From Cellulomonas persica (lineage in GTDB: Bacteria > Actinomycetota > Actinomycetes > Actinomycetales > Cellulomonadaceae), in contig NZ_BJUA01000001.1 in NCBI RefSeq assembly GCF_007989825.1, forward strand, positions 248,001 through 312,000: DNA of 64,000 nucleotides. Direction: 5' to 3'. Positions 25,315-34,948 of this stretch are shown one piece after another. Positions within the stretch are counted from its first letter, which is position 1, and each line of letters starts with the position of its first letter. The translations under genes and the position numbers were made by a program. The notes under the pieces are model-generated. The model did not search any database, had not been told where the DNA came from, and worked only from the letters and a program-made list of their open reading frames with translations.

Positions 25315-26513
25315 CCGAGCCCCTCGACGTCGACCGTCTCCTCGACGCTCAGCGGCACGTCCGTCGACTGCACCGCGAGCGCGAGCGCCCCCACCATCTC
25401 CGCGCGCGTCCCCAGGCTCGCGCGCACCACCTCGAGCGGCGCGATCCGGTTGGGCAGCGCGTGCCGCAGCAGCGCCGAGCGCAGCGGGGCGACGAGCGTC
25501 TCCCCCGTCTCCGCGAGCTCGCCGCCCACGACCACGACCTGCGGGTTGACCGCGAGCACGAGGCCCGCGAGGGCCGCACCGATCGCGGCCCCGGCCTCGG
25601 CGACCACGTCGCCGCACCGCTCGTCGCCCTGGTTCGCGCGCTGGATCACGTCCCGCAGGCTCGCGACGCCGGGCACCGGCCCGACGGCCTCGAGCAGCGC
25701 ACCCGCGCCGACGACCGTGTCGAGGCACCCGCGCCGGCCGCACCGGCACTGCTCGCCGTCGGGCCGCACGGTGAGATGACCGATCTCGCCCGCGGTGCCG
25801 GCGAAGCCGCGCAGCACGTGCCCGCCCAGCACGATCCCGGCGCCGACGCCGTACGACGCGCGCAGGAACAGGCAGTCGGCCCGGTCCCGTGCCGCGCCCA
25901 CGGTGGACTCCGCGAACGCCGCGAGGTTCGCGTCGTTGTCGACGTAGACCGGCAGACCGAGCCGCTTCGAGAGCACCTGACCCAGGTGCACGTCGTCCCA
26001 GCCCGGCATGATCCCCTCGACGGAGATCATCCCCGTCGCCGAGTCGACCGGCGCCGGCACGCCGACGCCCATCCCGACGACGTCGTCGATCGAGGCCCCC
26101 ACGCGCTCGAGCAGGTCGACGACGAGGAGTGCCACCCGGTCGAGGGTCGTGTCGACCCGGTGCTCGACCGGCAGCGGCAGCGACTGCTCCGCGAGGATCT
26201 CGTGCGAGAAGTCTCCCAGCGCGACCCGCAGGTTCCGGTGCCCGATCTGGATCCCGGCCGCCAGACCGACGCGGCGGGCGAGCGTGACCATCTGGGCACG
26301 CCGCCCGCTGCGCGTGGTCGCGACGGTGTCGACGACCCCCGCGGCGTAGAGCTCGCGGACGATCGTCGACACCGTCGCCTGGGACAGTCCTGTGGCCTCG
26401 GCGAGCTCGACCTGCGTGAGGCCCCCGTACCGCTTGACCGTCTCGGCGACGAGCTGACGGTTGGCCTCACGCAGGGACGACTGGGAGCCGGCGGTGCCTG
26501 CTCTCCTGCTCAC
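25311..26513 (-). CDS. ROK-family transcriptional regulator
   Basis: 400 residues. The N-terminal winged helix is YGGLTQVELAEATGLSQATV. The ROK kinase-like domain has VDNDANLAAFAE, GTAGEIGHLTV and the zinc motif CRCGRRGCLD. Such proteins (XylR/NagC/Mlc type) bind sugars or phosphosugars and repress transport genes. It lies 46 bases after the permease gene gguB and overlaps the next ATPase, suggesting one long sugar-transport operon. An H-x-x-x-C-x-C-x-x-x-x-C metal site is probable. Confidence 0.9.
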   Translation of the reverse strand: MSRRAGTAGSQSSLREANRQLVAETVKRYGGLTQVELAEATGLSQATVSTIVRELYAAGVVDTVATTRSGRRAQMVTLARRVGLAAGIQIGHRNLRVALGDFSHEILAEQSLPLPVEHRVDTTLDRVALLVVDLLERVGASIDDVVGMGVGVPAPVDSATGMISVEGIMPGWDDVHLGQVLSKRLGLPVYVDNDANLAAFAESTVGAARDRADCLFLRASYGVGAGIVLGGHVLRGFAGTAGEIGHLTVRPDGEQCRCGRRGCLDTVVGAGALLEAVGPVPGVASLRDVIQRANQGDERCGDVVAEAGAAIGAALAGLVLAVNPQVVVVGGELAETGETLVAPLRSALLRHALPNRIAPLEVVRASLGTRAEMVGALALAVQSTDVPLSVEETVDVEGLG

Positions 26514-26559
26514 GCTCGCACCTTAGTGTCCGTGACCGTTCCCCCTGGTCAGCTGAGCG

Positions 26560-27792
26560 TCAGCTGGTGCCGGCGCGCCGCTTGTTGATCAGGTCGAAGG
26601 CCACCGCGAACAGGAGCACGAGGCCCTTGATCGCCTGCTGCCAGGACGGGTCGACCGACATGATCGACAGGCCCATGTTGAGCACGCCCATGATGAGCGC
26701 ACCGACGATCGCACCCGAGATCCGGCCGATGCCGCCCGTGACCGCGGCGCCACCGATGAAGCACGCGGCGATCGCGTCGAGCTCGAAGTTCTGGCCGGCG
26801 GCCGCGACCGCGGCACCACCGCGGGCGGTCGTGATGATCGCAGCGACACCCGCGAGGGCGCCGATGTTGACGAAGATCATGAAGTCGACGCGCTTGGTGC
26901 GCACGCCCGACAGGCTCGCCGCGGGACGGTTACCACCGACCGCGTAGATGTGCCGGCCGAAGACCGTGCGACCCATGAGGAACGTGTAGGCGACGATCAG
27001 GACGCCGACGATCACGAGGATGATCGGCATGCCGCCGGCCGACAGGGACAGCAGCACCGACAGGAAGCCGACGGCGACCGCGACACCCACGAGCTTGGCG
27101 ATGAACAGGCCGAGCGCCTCGACGTGCAGGTCGTGCTTGCGCAGCTGCATGCGGGCCCGGAACTGGGCGATCGCGAAGGCCGCGATCGTCAGCGCGCCGA
27201 TCACCAGGGTGACGACGTCCATGTCACCGCTGAAGCCGAGGAAGTTCGGCAGCGAGCCGGAGACGATCGAGTTGAAGTTGTCGTCGTTGACGCGGATGGT
27301 CTGGCTGACCACGACGAGCGCGAGCCCGCGGAAGATCAGCATGCCTGCCAGGGTCACGATGAAGGCCGGGATCCCGACGTAGGCGATCCAGAAGCCCTGC
27401 CACGCGCCCACCACGGCACCGATCGCGACGCCGAGCAGGACGGCGACCCACCACGGCAGGCCCCAGTCGGTGATCGACAGGGCGACGATGCCGCCGACCA
27501 GGGCGACCACCGAACCGACCGACAGGTCGATGTGCCCGGCGACGATGACCATCACCATGCCGATGGCCAGCACCATCACGTACGCGTTCTGCTGGAACAG
27601 GGAGACGACGTTGTCCGGCTTGAGCAGACGGCCGTCGGTCAGACCCTGGAAGAGCAGGATGATGACGATGAGCGCCGCGAAGATGCCGTACTGGCGCGCG
27701 TTGCCACCCAGGCCGGACAGACGCTGGCTCAGCGGGATCCGCGCCTGTTCACCGCTGGGCATCGCGGGGGCGAGGTTGGTGTCGGTGCTCAT
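26560..27792 (-). CDS. gguB: Multiple-monosaccharide ABC permease (GguB type)
   Basis: 410 residues with about ten hydrophobic helices and the signature loop [20 protein letters not shown], plus [19 protein letters not shown] near the C-terminus, as in the RbsC/XylH permease family. Its start overlaps the gguA stop (ATGA). With GguA and the ChvE-like binding protein it imports monosaccharides such as xylose, glucose, galactose or arabinose; the exact sugar is not readable. Confidence 0.9.
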   Translation of the reverse strand: MSTDTNLAPAMPSGEQARIPLSQRLSGLGGNARQYGIFAALIVIILLFQGLTDGRLLKPDNVVSLFQQNAYVMVLAIGMVMVIVAGHIDLSVGSVVALVGGIVALSITDWGLPWWVAVLLGVAIGAVVGAWQGFWIAYVGIPAFIVTLAGMLIFRGLALVVVSQTIRVNDDNFNSIVSGSLPNFLGFSGDMDVVTLVIGALTIAAFAIAQFRARMQLRKHDLHVEALGLFIAKLVGVAVAVGFLSVLLSLSAGGMPIILVIVGVLIVAYTFLMGRTVFGRHIYAVGGNRPAASLSGVRTKRVDFMIFVNIGALAGVAAIITTARGGAAVAAAGQNFELDAIAACFIGGAAVTGGIGRISGAIVGALIMGVLNMGLSIMSVDPSWQQAIKGLVLLFAVAFDLINKRRAGTS

Positions 27793-29405
27793 CGGGGAGT
27801 CACGTCCTTCTCCATGGTCATGTAGTGCATGAGTCGCTCCTGGGTCGCGTCCTGCCGGGCGACCTCGCCCGTGATGCGGCCCTGGGACAGGGTGTAGATG
27901 CGGTCGCAGATGCCGAGCAGCTCGGGCAGCTCCGACGAGATCACGATGACGCCCTTGCCGGCGTCAGCCAGCCTGTTGATGATCGTGTAGATCTCGTACT
28001 TCGCGCCGACGTCGATACCGCGCGTCGGCTCGTCGAGGATCAGCACGTCCGGGTCCGAGAAGATCCACTTGCTCAGGACGACCTTCTGCTGGTTGCCGCC
28101 GGACAGCTTGCCGACGAGCGCCTCGACGGTGGGCGTGCGGATGTTGAGCTCCTTGCGGAAGCGCTCGGCGACCTTGAGCTCCTCGTTGCGGTCGATGACA
28201 CCGCGCCCGGAGACCTTGTGGATCGCCGCACCCGAGACGTTGTCGCGGATCGTGGCGATCAGGTTCAGCCCGTAGTGCTTGCGGTCCTCGGTCGCGTATG
28301 CGATGCCGGCCTTGATCGCGTCACCGACGGTGTGCAGGTTGACCTGCTTGCCGTCCTTGTAGACCCGGCCGGAGATGTGCGCGCCGTACGACCGCCCGAA
28401 CACCGACATCGCGAGCTCGGTGCGCCCGGCGCCCATGAGGCCGGCGATCCCGACGATCTCGCCGCGGCGCACGTTGAGCGACGCGCCGTCGACGACCTTG
28501 CGGGACTGGTCGAGCGGGTGGTGGACCGTCCAGTCCTCGATGCGCAGGACCTCGTCGCCGATCGAGGGGGTGTGCTCCGGGAAGCGGTGGTCGAGCGAAC
28601 GACCGACCATCCCGCGGATGATCCGCTCCTCGTTGACGCCCGGGTCGCGCATGTCGAGCGTCTCGATCGTCTGGCCGTCGCGGATGACCGTCGTCGTGTC
28701 CGCGATCGCCTCGATCTCGTTGAGCTTGTGGCTGATGATGATCGACGTGATGCCGAGGTCGCGCAGACCGCTGATCAGGCCGAGCAGGTGCGCGCTGTCC
28801 TCGTCGTTCAGGGCCGCGGTGGGCTCGTCGAGGATGAGGAGCTTGACCTCCTTGGAGAGCGCCTTGGCGATCTCCACGAGCTGCTGCTTGCCGACGCCGA
28901 TGTCGATGATGCGCGTGTCCGGCCGCTCGTCGAGGCCGACGCGAGCCAGCAGCTTGGCGGCCTCGGAGTTCGTGTGGTTCCAGTCGATGACGCCGCGGGC
29001 AGCCCGCTCGTTGCCGAGGAAGATGTTCTCGGCGATCGACAGGAACGGCGAGAGCGCCAGCTCCTGGTGGATGATCACGATCCCGACGTGCTCGGAGTCC
29101 CGCGTGCTCTTGAACTCCGCGGTCCTGCCCTCGAAGACGATGTCTCCGTCGTAGCTCCCGTGGGGGTAGACCCCGGAGAGCACCTTCATCAGGGTCGACT
29201 TGCCGGCCCCGTTCTCTCCGCAGATCGCGTGGATCTCCCCTCGTCGGACGGAGAGGTTCACGTCCGAGAGAGCGAGGACTCCGGGGAAGCGCTTGGTGAT
29301 GCCCCGCATCTCGAGGATGTGGTCGGAGCCCGTCGCGTCCACGGCGTCCTGCGGTCCTGCTGTGTTGCCCGGGGCTGCTGCGCCCGGTCCTGCTGTGGTG
29401 TCCAT
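27789..29405 (-). CDS. gguA: Multiple-monosaccharide ABC ATPase (GguA type)
   Basis: 538 residues with tandem ABC domains. The first has [16 protein letters not shown] and [10 protein letters not shown]. The second has [16 protein letters not shown], with the degenerate Walker A usual in this family, then [15 protein letters not shown] and [20 protein letters not shown] Gly/Ala-rich N-terminal tail of about 28 residues precedes the first domain. It energises import with GguB and the ChvE-like protein. The spacing to chvE is 137 bases, so a partial terminator or processing site between them is possible. Confidence 0.92.
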   Translation of the reverse strand: MDTTAGPGAAAPGNTAGPQDAVDATGSDHILEMRGITKRFPGVLALSDVNLSVRRGEIHAICGENGAGKSTLMKVLSGVYPHGSYDGDIVFEGRTAEFKSTRDSEHVGIVIIHQELALSPFLSIAENIFLGNERAARGVIDWNHTNSEAAKLLARVGLDERPDTRIIDIGVGKQQLVEIAKALSKEVKLLILDEPTAALNDEDSAHLLGLISGLRDLGITSIIISHKLNEIEAIADTTTVIRDGQTIETLDMRDPGVNEERIIRGMVGRSLDHRFPEHTPSIGDEVLRIEDWTVHHPLDQSRKVVDGASLNVRRGEIVGIAGLMGAGRTELAMSVFGRSYGAHISGRVYKDGKQVNLHTVGDAIKAGIAYATEDRKHYGLNLIATIRDNVSGAAIHKVSGRGVIDRNEELKVAERFRKELNIRTPTVEALVGKLSGGNQQKVVLSKWIFSDPDVLILDEPTRGIDVGAKYEIYTIINRLADAGKGVIVISSELPELLGICDRIYTLSQGRITGEVARQDATQERLMHYMTMEKDVTPR

Positions 29406-29542
29406 CTCGTCCTCGGTCCTTGCCCGGTCACGACCGGTCCGCGGTGGCGGACCCTGACGGTGCCGTCTCGTGGGCGGCTGCCCGACGCCGGCCGCCGCCG
29501 CACCGTGGTGCGTGGGCGGCGGCGGCCTGCGTCAGGCGAGGG

Positions 29543-30691
29543 TCACAGACCCAGGTCAGAGGCCGTGTAGAAGCCCGAGTCGACCAGGTCCTTCTCGACG
29601 GTGTCCGGCGTGACGACCAGCGGGTCGAGCAGGAGCGTCGGGACGACCTTGACGTTGTTGTTGTACGTCTCGGTGTCGTTCGTGGTGACCTCGTCGCCCG
29701 CGATGATCTCCTGGACCATGTTCGCCACGGCGTCGCCGAGCGCACGGGTGTCCTTCCAGACCGTCATGGACTGCTTGCCCGCGAGCATGTTCAGCACGTT
29801 GGCCTGGTCGGCGTCCTGACCGGTCAGCACCGGCCAGCCCTCACCGGCCTTGTAGCCCGCACCCGTGAGCGCCTGCGCGATGCCCAGCGCCAGCGAGTCG
29901 TTCGGGGACAGCACGACCTCGACCTTGGTGTCGCCGCCGTAGAACGAGTTGAGGCGGTTCTCCATCTCGGCCTGGGCGTCGTCCGAGCCCCAGCCGAGGA
30001 TGCCGATGTTGGTCCACTGGTCGTCCGTCTTGGGCGCCTTGCCCGACGGCACGACGAGCTTGCCGCTCTCGACGTACTGCTTGAGGATGTCCCAGGCGCC
30101 CTGGAAGAAGAACTTGGCGTTGTTGTCGTCGGGCGAACCGGCGAACGGCTCGAAGTTGAACGGGCCCTTGCCGTCCTTCAGGCCGAGGGCGTCCTCGATG
30201 AACTGGCCCTGCAGCTGACCGACCTTGTAGTTGTCGAACGTCGCGTAGTAGTCGACGTTCGGCGTCTCGTTGATCAGGCGGTCGTACGCGATGACCTTGA
30301 TGTCCTTCGCCGCGGCCTGCTCGAGCACCGGGCCGAGCGTCGTGCCGTCGATCGAAGCGATGACGAGCACCTTGGCGCCGTCGTTGATCATGTTCTCGAT
30401 CTGGCTGATCTGCTGGTCGGTCTTGTTGTCCGCGTACTGCAGGCTCACGTCGAAGCCGGCCGTCTTCAGCAGCTCCTCGAGGTGCGAGCCGTCACGGTTC
30501 CAGCGCTCGAGCGACTTGGTCGGCATCGCGATACCGATGAGGCCACCGGCCTCGGGCGCCGCGTCTTCCGAAGCGGTCGCGCCGCCGGTCGCGGCCGGCG
30601 TCTCACGCTCGCTGCTGCACGCCGCGAGCGAGGTGGCGAAAAGGCCGGCAGTCGCGACCGCGACCGCCACCTTCTTCCAGGTCTTGGACAT
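29543..30691 (-). CDS. chvE: ChvE-like monosaccharide-binding lipoprotein
   Basis: 382 residues. The lipoprotein signal peptide ends at LAACSS (Cys about 25). The mature protein is a two-lobed type I periplasmic-binding fold with GIAMPTKSLERWNRDGSHLE, a ligand-pocket segment typical of ChvE. Further conserved parts are ADNKTDQQISQIENMINDGA and IAYDRLI. ATG 30691 follows GAGGAG. It is the first gene of the chvE-gguA-gguB operon and divergent from a LacI regulator, the probable controller. Confidence 0.92.
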   Translation of the reverse strand: MSKTWKKVAVAVATAGLFATSLAACSSERETPAATGGATASEDAAPEAGGLIGIAMPTKSLERWNRDGSHLEELLKTAGFDVSLQYADNKTDQQISQIENMINDGAKVLVIASIDGTTLGPVLEQAAAKDIKVIAYDRLINETPNVDYYATFDNYKVGQLQGQFIEDALGLKDGKGPFNFEPFAGSPDDNNAKFFFQGAWDILKQYVESGKLVVPSGKAPKTDDQWTNIGILGWGSDDAQAEMENRLNSFYGGDTKVEVVLSPNDSLALGIAQALTGAGYKAGEGWPVLTGQDADQANVLNMLAGKQSMTVWKDTRALGDAVANMVQEIIAGDEVTTNDTETYNNNVKVVPTLLLDPLVVTPDTVEKDLVDSGFYTASDLGL

Positions 30692-30793
30692 CGTCGTCTA
30701 CTCCTCTGGTACATCCTCTGGGGAGCGCGGGCCGACGACAGTGCCGGACCCACGTGGGTGAGCCGCCGATGGATCACCACCCCGAGGTGACGG

Positions 30794-30906
30794 TTGAATT
30801 CAAGTCTCAAAGTCATGGCGAAGGCAAGTCGCGTTATCAAAGCGTGTCCTACGCGTGTTTGCCGTGATCAGCACGTGATCAGATGCGTTCGCTTCGCGAC
30901 GCGAAG
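30794..30906. promoter_or_regulatory. Divergent chvE/lacI control region with candidate operators
   Basis: Between the two start codons (30692-30991) there are three symmetric elements. TTGAATTCAA (30794-30803) is a perfect palindrome near the chvE promoter. GTGATCAG occurs twice, 11 bp apart (30864 and 30875). CTTCGCG-A-CGCGAAG (30892-30906) is a perfect 7-1-7 palindrome. Any could bind the LacI- or ROK-type regulator. The lacI GTG may be leaderless, with GACAAT about nine bases upstream. Confidence 0.5.
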
Positions 30907-30991
30907 TCATGGGATGTGGCCTATCTCACACTAGCGGTCTCACCCTGACGAACCTGCCCGGATCGGGGCACCAGCCGGGACAATCGCAGAC

Positions 30992-31990
30992 GTGGCAGTG
31001 ACCATCCGCGACGTCGCGCAGCGGGCCGGCGTCTCGAAGACGACCGTCTCGCGCGTCCTCAACGGCCGCGACGAGCTCGACGAGCGCACCGCCGCGCGCG
31101 TCCGCGCCGTGATCGCGGAGCTCGGCTACGTCCCGAGCGCACGGGCCGTCGCCTTCGCGCGCGGGTCCACGCACATCGTCGCGATGCTGCTCCCCTCCCT
31201 GACGTGGCCGTGGATCGGCGAGGTCGTCCAGGCCGCCATCGAGGCCGTCGAGGACGAGGGCTACGGGATGCTCGTCTTCACCACCACGCAGGGCGACGAG
31301 TCCATGCGCCGGTTCGCCGAGCACGTCTCCGCGCGCGCGTTCGACGGCCTGCTCGTCGTCGAACCCGGCGGGACGCTCGACTACATCACCCGCCTGCACG
31401 AGGAGGGCCTGCCCGTCGTCCTCGTCGACGACCGCGGGCACGAGCCGAGGTTCGGTTCCGTCGCGACGACGAACCGCCTCGGCGCGCTGGCCGCCGCCCA
31501 CCACCTGCTCGAGATCGGCCGCCGTCAGCCCCTGGTGATCAGCGGCGAACCACGGTTCGGCTGCGTGCAGGAGCGCATCGCCGGCTTCACCGAGGGCTTC
31601 GCCGCCGCCGGGCTCACGCTCGACCCGATGCACGTGGTCGAGGGCGACTTCACGTTCGAGTCGGGGCAGGCCGCCGTGGCGCGTGCGCTCGAGGCAGGGA
31701 TCCCCTTCGACTCGCTGTTCGCGCACAACGACACCATGGCGACCGGGGCGATGGCCGAGCTGCGCCGGGCAGGCCTGCGCATCCCGGACGACGTGGCCGT
31801 CGTCGGCTTCGACGACCTGCCGTCCGCCGCCCAGACCGACCCGCCGCTCACGACCGTGCACCAGCCGATCCGCGAGATGGGTCAGGCCGCGGCGCGTGCG
31901 CTGCTCGCGAGCTTCCGCGGGACGCCGGTCCCCCGCGAGCCGATCGTCCTGCCGACGTCGTTCACGGTCCGCGCCTCCACGGTCGGCTGA
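30992..31990 (+). CDS. LacI-family transcriptional regulator
   Basis: 332 residues from GTG 30992. The DNA-binding domain ([21 protein letters not shown], hinge about residues 45-60) is followed by a periplasmic-binding-like sensor ([43 protein letters not shown]). It is divergent from chvE-gguAB and probably represses or activates this operon in response to the imported sugar. The hinge lacks the common L-x-P-x-A-x-x-L core, having VPSARAVAF instead, so operator geometry may differ. Confidence 0.92.
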   Translation: MAVTIRDVAQRAGVSKTTVSRVLNGRDELDERTAARVRAVIAELGYVPSARAVAFARGSTHIVAMLLPSLTWPWIGEVVQAAIEAVEDEGYGMLVFTTTQGDESMRRFAEHVSARAFDGLLVVEPGGTLDYITRLHEEGLPVVLVDDRGHEPRFGSVATTNRLGALAAAHHLLEIGRRQPLVISGEPRFGCVQERIAGFTEGFAAAGLTLDPMHVVEGDFTFESGQAAVARALEAGIPFDSLFAHNDTMATGAMAELRRAGLRIPDDVAVVGFDDLPSAAQTDPPLTTVHQPIREMGQAAARALLASFRGTPVPREPIVLPTSFTVRASTVG

Positions 31991-32073
31991 CCCGCAGCAC
32001 GGCACGCGCCCTCGGCCGGAGCGGAGACCGGGTCGATGGCGCACCGCGCCGCGCGAGGGGCGCGATCGTCAGG

Positions 32074-33186
32074 TCAGGCGGTGACGTCCTGGGCACGGCG
32101 CCAGCGGACGCCCGCCTCGATGAAGTCGTCGATGTCACCGTCGAACACGGCCGACGGGTTGCCGACCTCGTGCTCCGTGCGCAGGTCCTTGACCATCTGG
32201 TACGGCTGCAGCACGTACGAGCGCATCTGGTCGCCCCAGCTCGCCTTGATGTCACCCGCGAGCTCCTTCTTCGCGGCGCGCTCCTCCTCCTGACGGACCA
32301 GGAGCAGTCGCGACTGCAGGACGCGCAGCGCGGCGGCACGGTTCTGGATCTGCGACTTCTCGTTCTGCATCGACACGACGATGCCGGTCGGGATGTGCGT
32401 CATGCGCACGGCCGAGTCGGTCGTGTTGACCGACTGGCCGCCGGGACCCGACGAGCGGAACACGTCGACCTTGATCTCCGACTCGGGGATCTCGATGCTG
32501 TCCGTCTGCTCGATCAGCGGGACCACCTCGACCGCCGCGAACGACGTCTGGCGGCGGCCCTGGTTGTCGAACGGCGAGATGCGCACGAGGCGGTGCGTGC
32601 CGGCCTCGACGGACAGGTGCCCGTACGCGTACGGGGCCTTGACCTCGAACGTCGCCGACTTCAGGCCCGCCTCCTCCGCGTAGGAGGTGTCGAGCACCGT
32701 CGTCGGGTAGTTGTGCCGCTCGGCCCACCGCAGGTACATGCGCAGGAGCATCTCGGCGAAGTCGGCCGCGTCGACGCCACCCGCACCCGCGCGGATGGTC
32801 ACGACGGCCTCGCGCTGGTCGTACTCCCCCGCGAGCAGCGTGCGGATCTCGAGCGCGTCGAGGTCCTTGCGGATGCCGACGAGCTCCGTCTCGGCCTCGG
32901 CGAGCGTCTCGTCGTCCTCCATCTCCTGGCCGAGCTCGACCAGCGTCTCGAGGTCGTCGATCCGCCCGCGGAGCCGGTCGACGCGCTCCAGCTCGGCCTG
33001 CGCGGCGGACAGCGCGCTCGTGACCTTCTGCGCCGACTCAGGGTCGTCCCACAGGTTCGGCGCCGACGCGGCCTCGGACAGCTGCTCGATCTTCGCCCGG
33101 AGCGCTGTCGGGTCGCTCACCGCCTGGATGGACTCCAGGGTGGTGCGCAGCTCGCGGATCTCGGCGGGAAAGTCGGTGGTGGCCAC
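32074..33186 (-). CDS. prfB: Peptide chain release factor 2
   Basis: 370 residues. The stop-codon recognition tripeptide SPF ([10 protein letters not shown]) marks RF2 (UGA/UAA), and the catalytic loop is SGPGGQSVN. The GTG-started frame is continuous; no internal UGA frameshift site is seen, unlike E. coli. In actinobacteria prfB normally precedes ftsE directly; here the sugar-transport genes intervene. It lies downstream of the Tad pilus genes on the same strand. Confidence 0.96.
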   Translation of the reverse strand: MATTDFPAEIRELRTTLESIQAVSDPTALRAKIEQLSEAASAPNLWDDPESAQKVTSALSAAQAELERVDRLRGRIDDLETLVELGQEMEDDETLAEAETELVGIRKDLDALEIRTLLAGEYDQREAVVTIRAGAGGVDAADFAEMLLRMYLRWAERHNYPTTVLDTSYAEEAGLKSATFEVKAPYAYGHLSVEAGTHRLVRISPFDNQGRRQTSFAAVEVVPLIEQTDSIEIPESEIKVDVFRSSGPGGQSVNTTDSAVRMTHIPTGIVVSMQNEKSQIQNRAAALRVLQSRLLLVRQEEERAAKKELAGDIKASWGDQMRSYVLQPYQMVKDLRTEHEVGNPSAVFDGDIDDFIEAGVRWRRAQDVTA

Positions 33187-33310
33187 AACGAGTCAGGTTA
33201 CCGGCACCGCGGACCGATCCCGACGAGACGCCCCCGCCCGCCGCGCCCGACCCGCTGCTCCACATGTGGACCCGGCGCCGCGCACCACGGCGCAGCACCT
33301 GGTCAGACAT

Positions 33311-33378
33311 CACGCTCAGTCCAGCGTCACGCTCAGTCCGGCGCCACGTTCAGTCCAGCGTCACGCTCAGTCCGCCGT
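33311..33378. repeat. Four tandem 17-bp repeats at the end of the Tad locus
   Basis: The unit CACGCTCAGTCCAGCGT is repeated four times with one to three changes. The last copy includes the stop codon of the TadG-like gene; the array fills much of the gap to prfB. Confidence 0.8.
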
Positions 33379-34002
33379 CGCGGTCGACGTCGCGGTGATC
33401 ACGACGCCGTCCGACCAGGCGGCGAGCACCCAGGCGGTCGCCGCGGGTCGGACGCGCGCGACCATCGAGACACGAGCCGTGCGCGGGCCGGTCGCGGTCG
33501 CCTCCTGGATCCCCACGCGACGCCACCCCTTGGTCTCCCCCGGGTGCTGCGCGAGGTAGTCCTCGACCGCGGAGCGGACCGACGCACTCGTGACGCGCAG
33601 CCGGGCATCGCCCTCCTCGCCGTAGTACACATCGTCGGTGATCGCGTCCGCGGCCTCGAGTGCGAGGAGGTCCGTCAGCGCGACGAGCTTCTTGTGCTCG
33701 AGGTGCACCTGCGCGGCGGACGCGACCACGAGGATCAGCAGCACCGCGAGCACGACGACCCCGATCGTCAGGACGAGCACCTGCCCGCGATCCCCGGCCG
33801 CGCGGTGCCCTCGGGCCGCCCGGCAGTCACCCTCAGCACAGCAGCCGCCGTCGCCACACTGATCGCCGTCAGCACGCTGATCGCCGCCAGCACGCTGCTC
33901 GTCGCCAGCACAGCGCTGGCCGCGGTCGTCGCACACGTGCGCGGTCCGCCCCTGCAGCGCGCCGGCCCGCCGAGCCGCCCATACGCGCACGCGCCCGCTC
34001 AT
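33367..34002 (-). CDS. TadG-like (Rv3654c-type) pilus-associated protein
   Basis: About 211 residues from ATG 34002, which overlaps the TadE stop (ATGA). The N-terminal 70 residues are rich in Cys, Asp, Gly, Gln and Arg, and partly encoded by 18-bp repeats (AGDEQRAGGDQRADG). A transmembrane helix (GQVLVLTIGVVVLAVLLILV) and an extracytoplasmic domain (HLEHKKLVALTDLLALEAAD) follow, as in the helicase/secretion-neighbourhood TadE-like family near tadABC. Last gene of the locus. The Cys-rich head is unusual. Confidence 0.75.
   Translation of the reverse strand: MSGRVRVWAARRAGALQGRTAHVCDDRGQRCAGDEQRAGGDQRADGDQCGDGGCCAEGDCRAARGHRAAGDRGQVLVLTIGVVVLAVLLILVVASAAQVHLEHKKLVALTDLLALEAADAITDDVYYGEEGDARLRVTSASVRSAVEDYLAQHPGETKGWRRVGIQEATATGPRTARVSMVARVRPAATAWVLAAWSDGVVITATSTATAD
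33847..33918. repeat. 18-bp tandem repeats inside the TadG-like gene
   Basis: Four degenerate 18-bp units (GCCGTCAGCACGCTGATC type) encode six-residue blocks such as AGDEQR, AGGDQR and ADGDQC on the minus strand. Length variation here would change the N-terminal tail without a frameshift. Confidence 0.65.
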
Positions 34003-34496
34003 CCGGTGCCCCGGAACTCGTCGACGACCGCCACGTGCCGCGCGCTGACCGGCACCTGCATCGGCACGATGTCGCGCACGAACCCGGGGACGAGGGGCAG
34101 CGGGACCATCACCTCGACGCGCGCCTCGACGTGGGCGTCGGGACGCAGGCAGGGCTGCTGCTCGCACACGAGCGCGAGCGCCTGCGCCGGGTCGTCGTCG
34201 AAGCCCTGGTCCGCGAGCGCGACCCCGGTCACCGCCACGGCACGCGCTGAGGCCGAGTCCACGTCGTCCGCGGCGACGTACGTGCGCGCCGCCTCGCGGG
34301 CCGCACCCTCGACCGCGTAGCTCGCCGCCTCGATCCTCGCGAGCACCAGCACCAGGTACACGAGCGGGACGAGGAGAACGAACGACAGCCCGAGGAACTC
34401 GACGACGGCGTTGCCGGAGTCGTCAGCGCGCGCGTGCCGCGCCCACGCGCGCACTCGCGCCAGCGCTCCACGGCGCTGAGCAGCCCGGAGCCTCAC
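33999..34496 (-). CDS. TadE-like pseudopilin
   Basis: 165 residues from GTG 34496 (GTGA overlap with the previous gene). A basic N-terminus is followed by the TadE motif SGNAVVEFLGLSFVLLVPLV, including the Glu after the hydrophobic start typical of class III prepilins. A conserved segment RIEAASYAVEGAAREAAR comes next. The C-terminal domain is extracytoplasmic. It probably aids pilus assembly or biogenesis. Confidence 0.85.
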   Translation of the reverse strand: MRLRAAQRRGALARVRAWARHARADDSGNAVVEFLGLSFVLLVPLVYLVLVLARIEAASYAVEGAAREAARTYVAADDVDSASARAVAVTGVALADQGFDDDPAQALALVCEQQPCLRPDAHVEARVEVMVPLPLVPGFVRDIVPMQVPVSARHVAVVDEFRGTG

Positions 34497-34948
34497 GGGA
34501 GGGAGTCCTCGGCGATCGCGTGACCCGAGACGGTCAGCCGGCCGGTCGGGCCGATCAGCCCGACGACCGGCAAGGGCGCGGTCACGCGCACCTCGACGAG
34601 CTCGACACCGTCGCGCTTCACCCGCGCCGCGGTCACCTGGCCCGCGTACTCGTCGGAGAGGGACCCGCGCACGAGGTCGCGCGTCCGCTGCGCTCCGTCC
34701 GCCGGTGTACGTCCGGCAAGGGCGCCGTAGCGAGCACCCTCCGACGCGCTGTCGATCAGCGTATTGCGCACGTGCAGGGAGATCGTCAGCTGGACCACGC
34801 CCAGGACGAGCAGCAGGACGAGCGCTCCGACCAGCACGAAGTCGACGACTGCACTCCCCTCGTCCCGAGGGCCGCCGCTCTGCGCGACCGCACTCCCCCG
34901 GGAGTGCGGTCTCCAGCGGCGCGGTACCGGGTGCCCGGCGTACGTCAG
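34493..34948 (-). CDS. Second TadE-like pseudopilin, start codon unresolved
   Basis: The conserved part is DEGSAVVDFVLVGALVLLLV with the family continuation TLIDSASEGARYGALAG and an extracytoplasmic domain. Asp replaces the usual Glu. No ATG, GTG or TTG lies between the upstream gene and this motif. The only candidate is a CTG (34948) overlapping the previous stop (CTGA), giving 151 residues. The frame stays open to a GTG at 35581 that overlaps the tadC stop, but that part is low-complexity and shadows the Flp-like gene. Function as in the other TadE gene. Confidence 0.65.
   Translation of the reverse strand: MTYAGHPVPRRWRPHSRGSAVAQSGGPRDEGSAVVDFVLVGALVLLLVLGVVQLTISLHVRNTLIDSASEGARYGALAGRTPADGAQRTRDLVRGSLSDEYAGQVTAARVKRDGVELVEVRVTAPLPVVGLIGPTGRLTVSGHAIAEDSLP
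34886..34911. repeat. 26-bp near-perfect palindrome in the TadE leader
   Basis: GACCGCACTCCC and its exact complement GGGAGTGCGGTC are separated by only two bases (CC). It falls in the N-terminal coding part of the second TadE gene, about 60 bases after the CTG candidate start. As RNA it is a strong hairpin; as DNA it is a near-continuous palindrome. Confidence 0.7.

Noticed and set aside
32074..33186. Programmed +1 frameshift in prfB
   Set aside because: The frame is continuous with no internal UGA near codon 26.
31204..34320. A 1038-codon plus-strand open frame
   Set aside because: It covers the lacI, prfB and TadG genes in wrong frames and reads as Arg-rich repeats; high GC makes such frames common.
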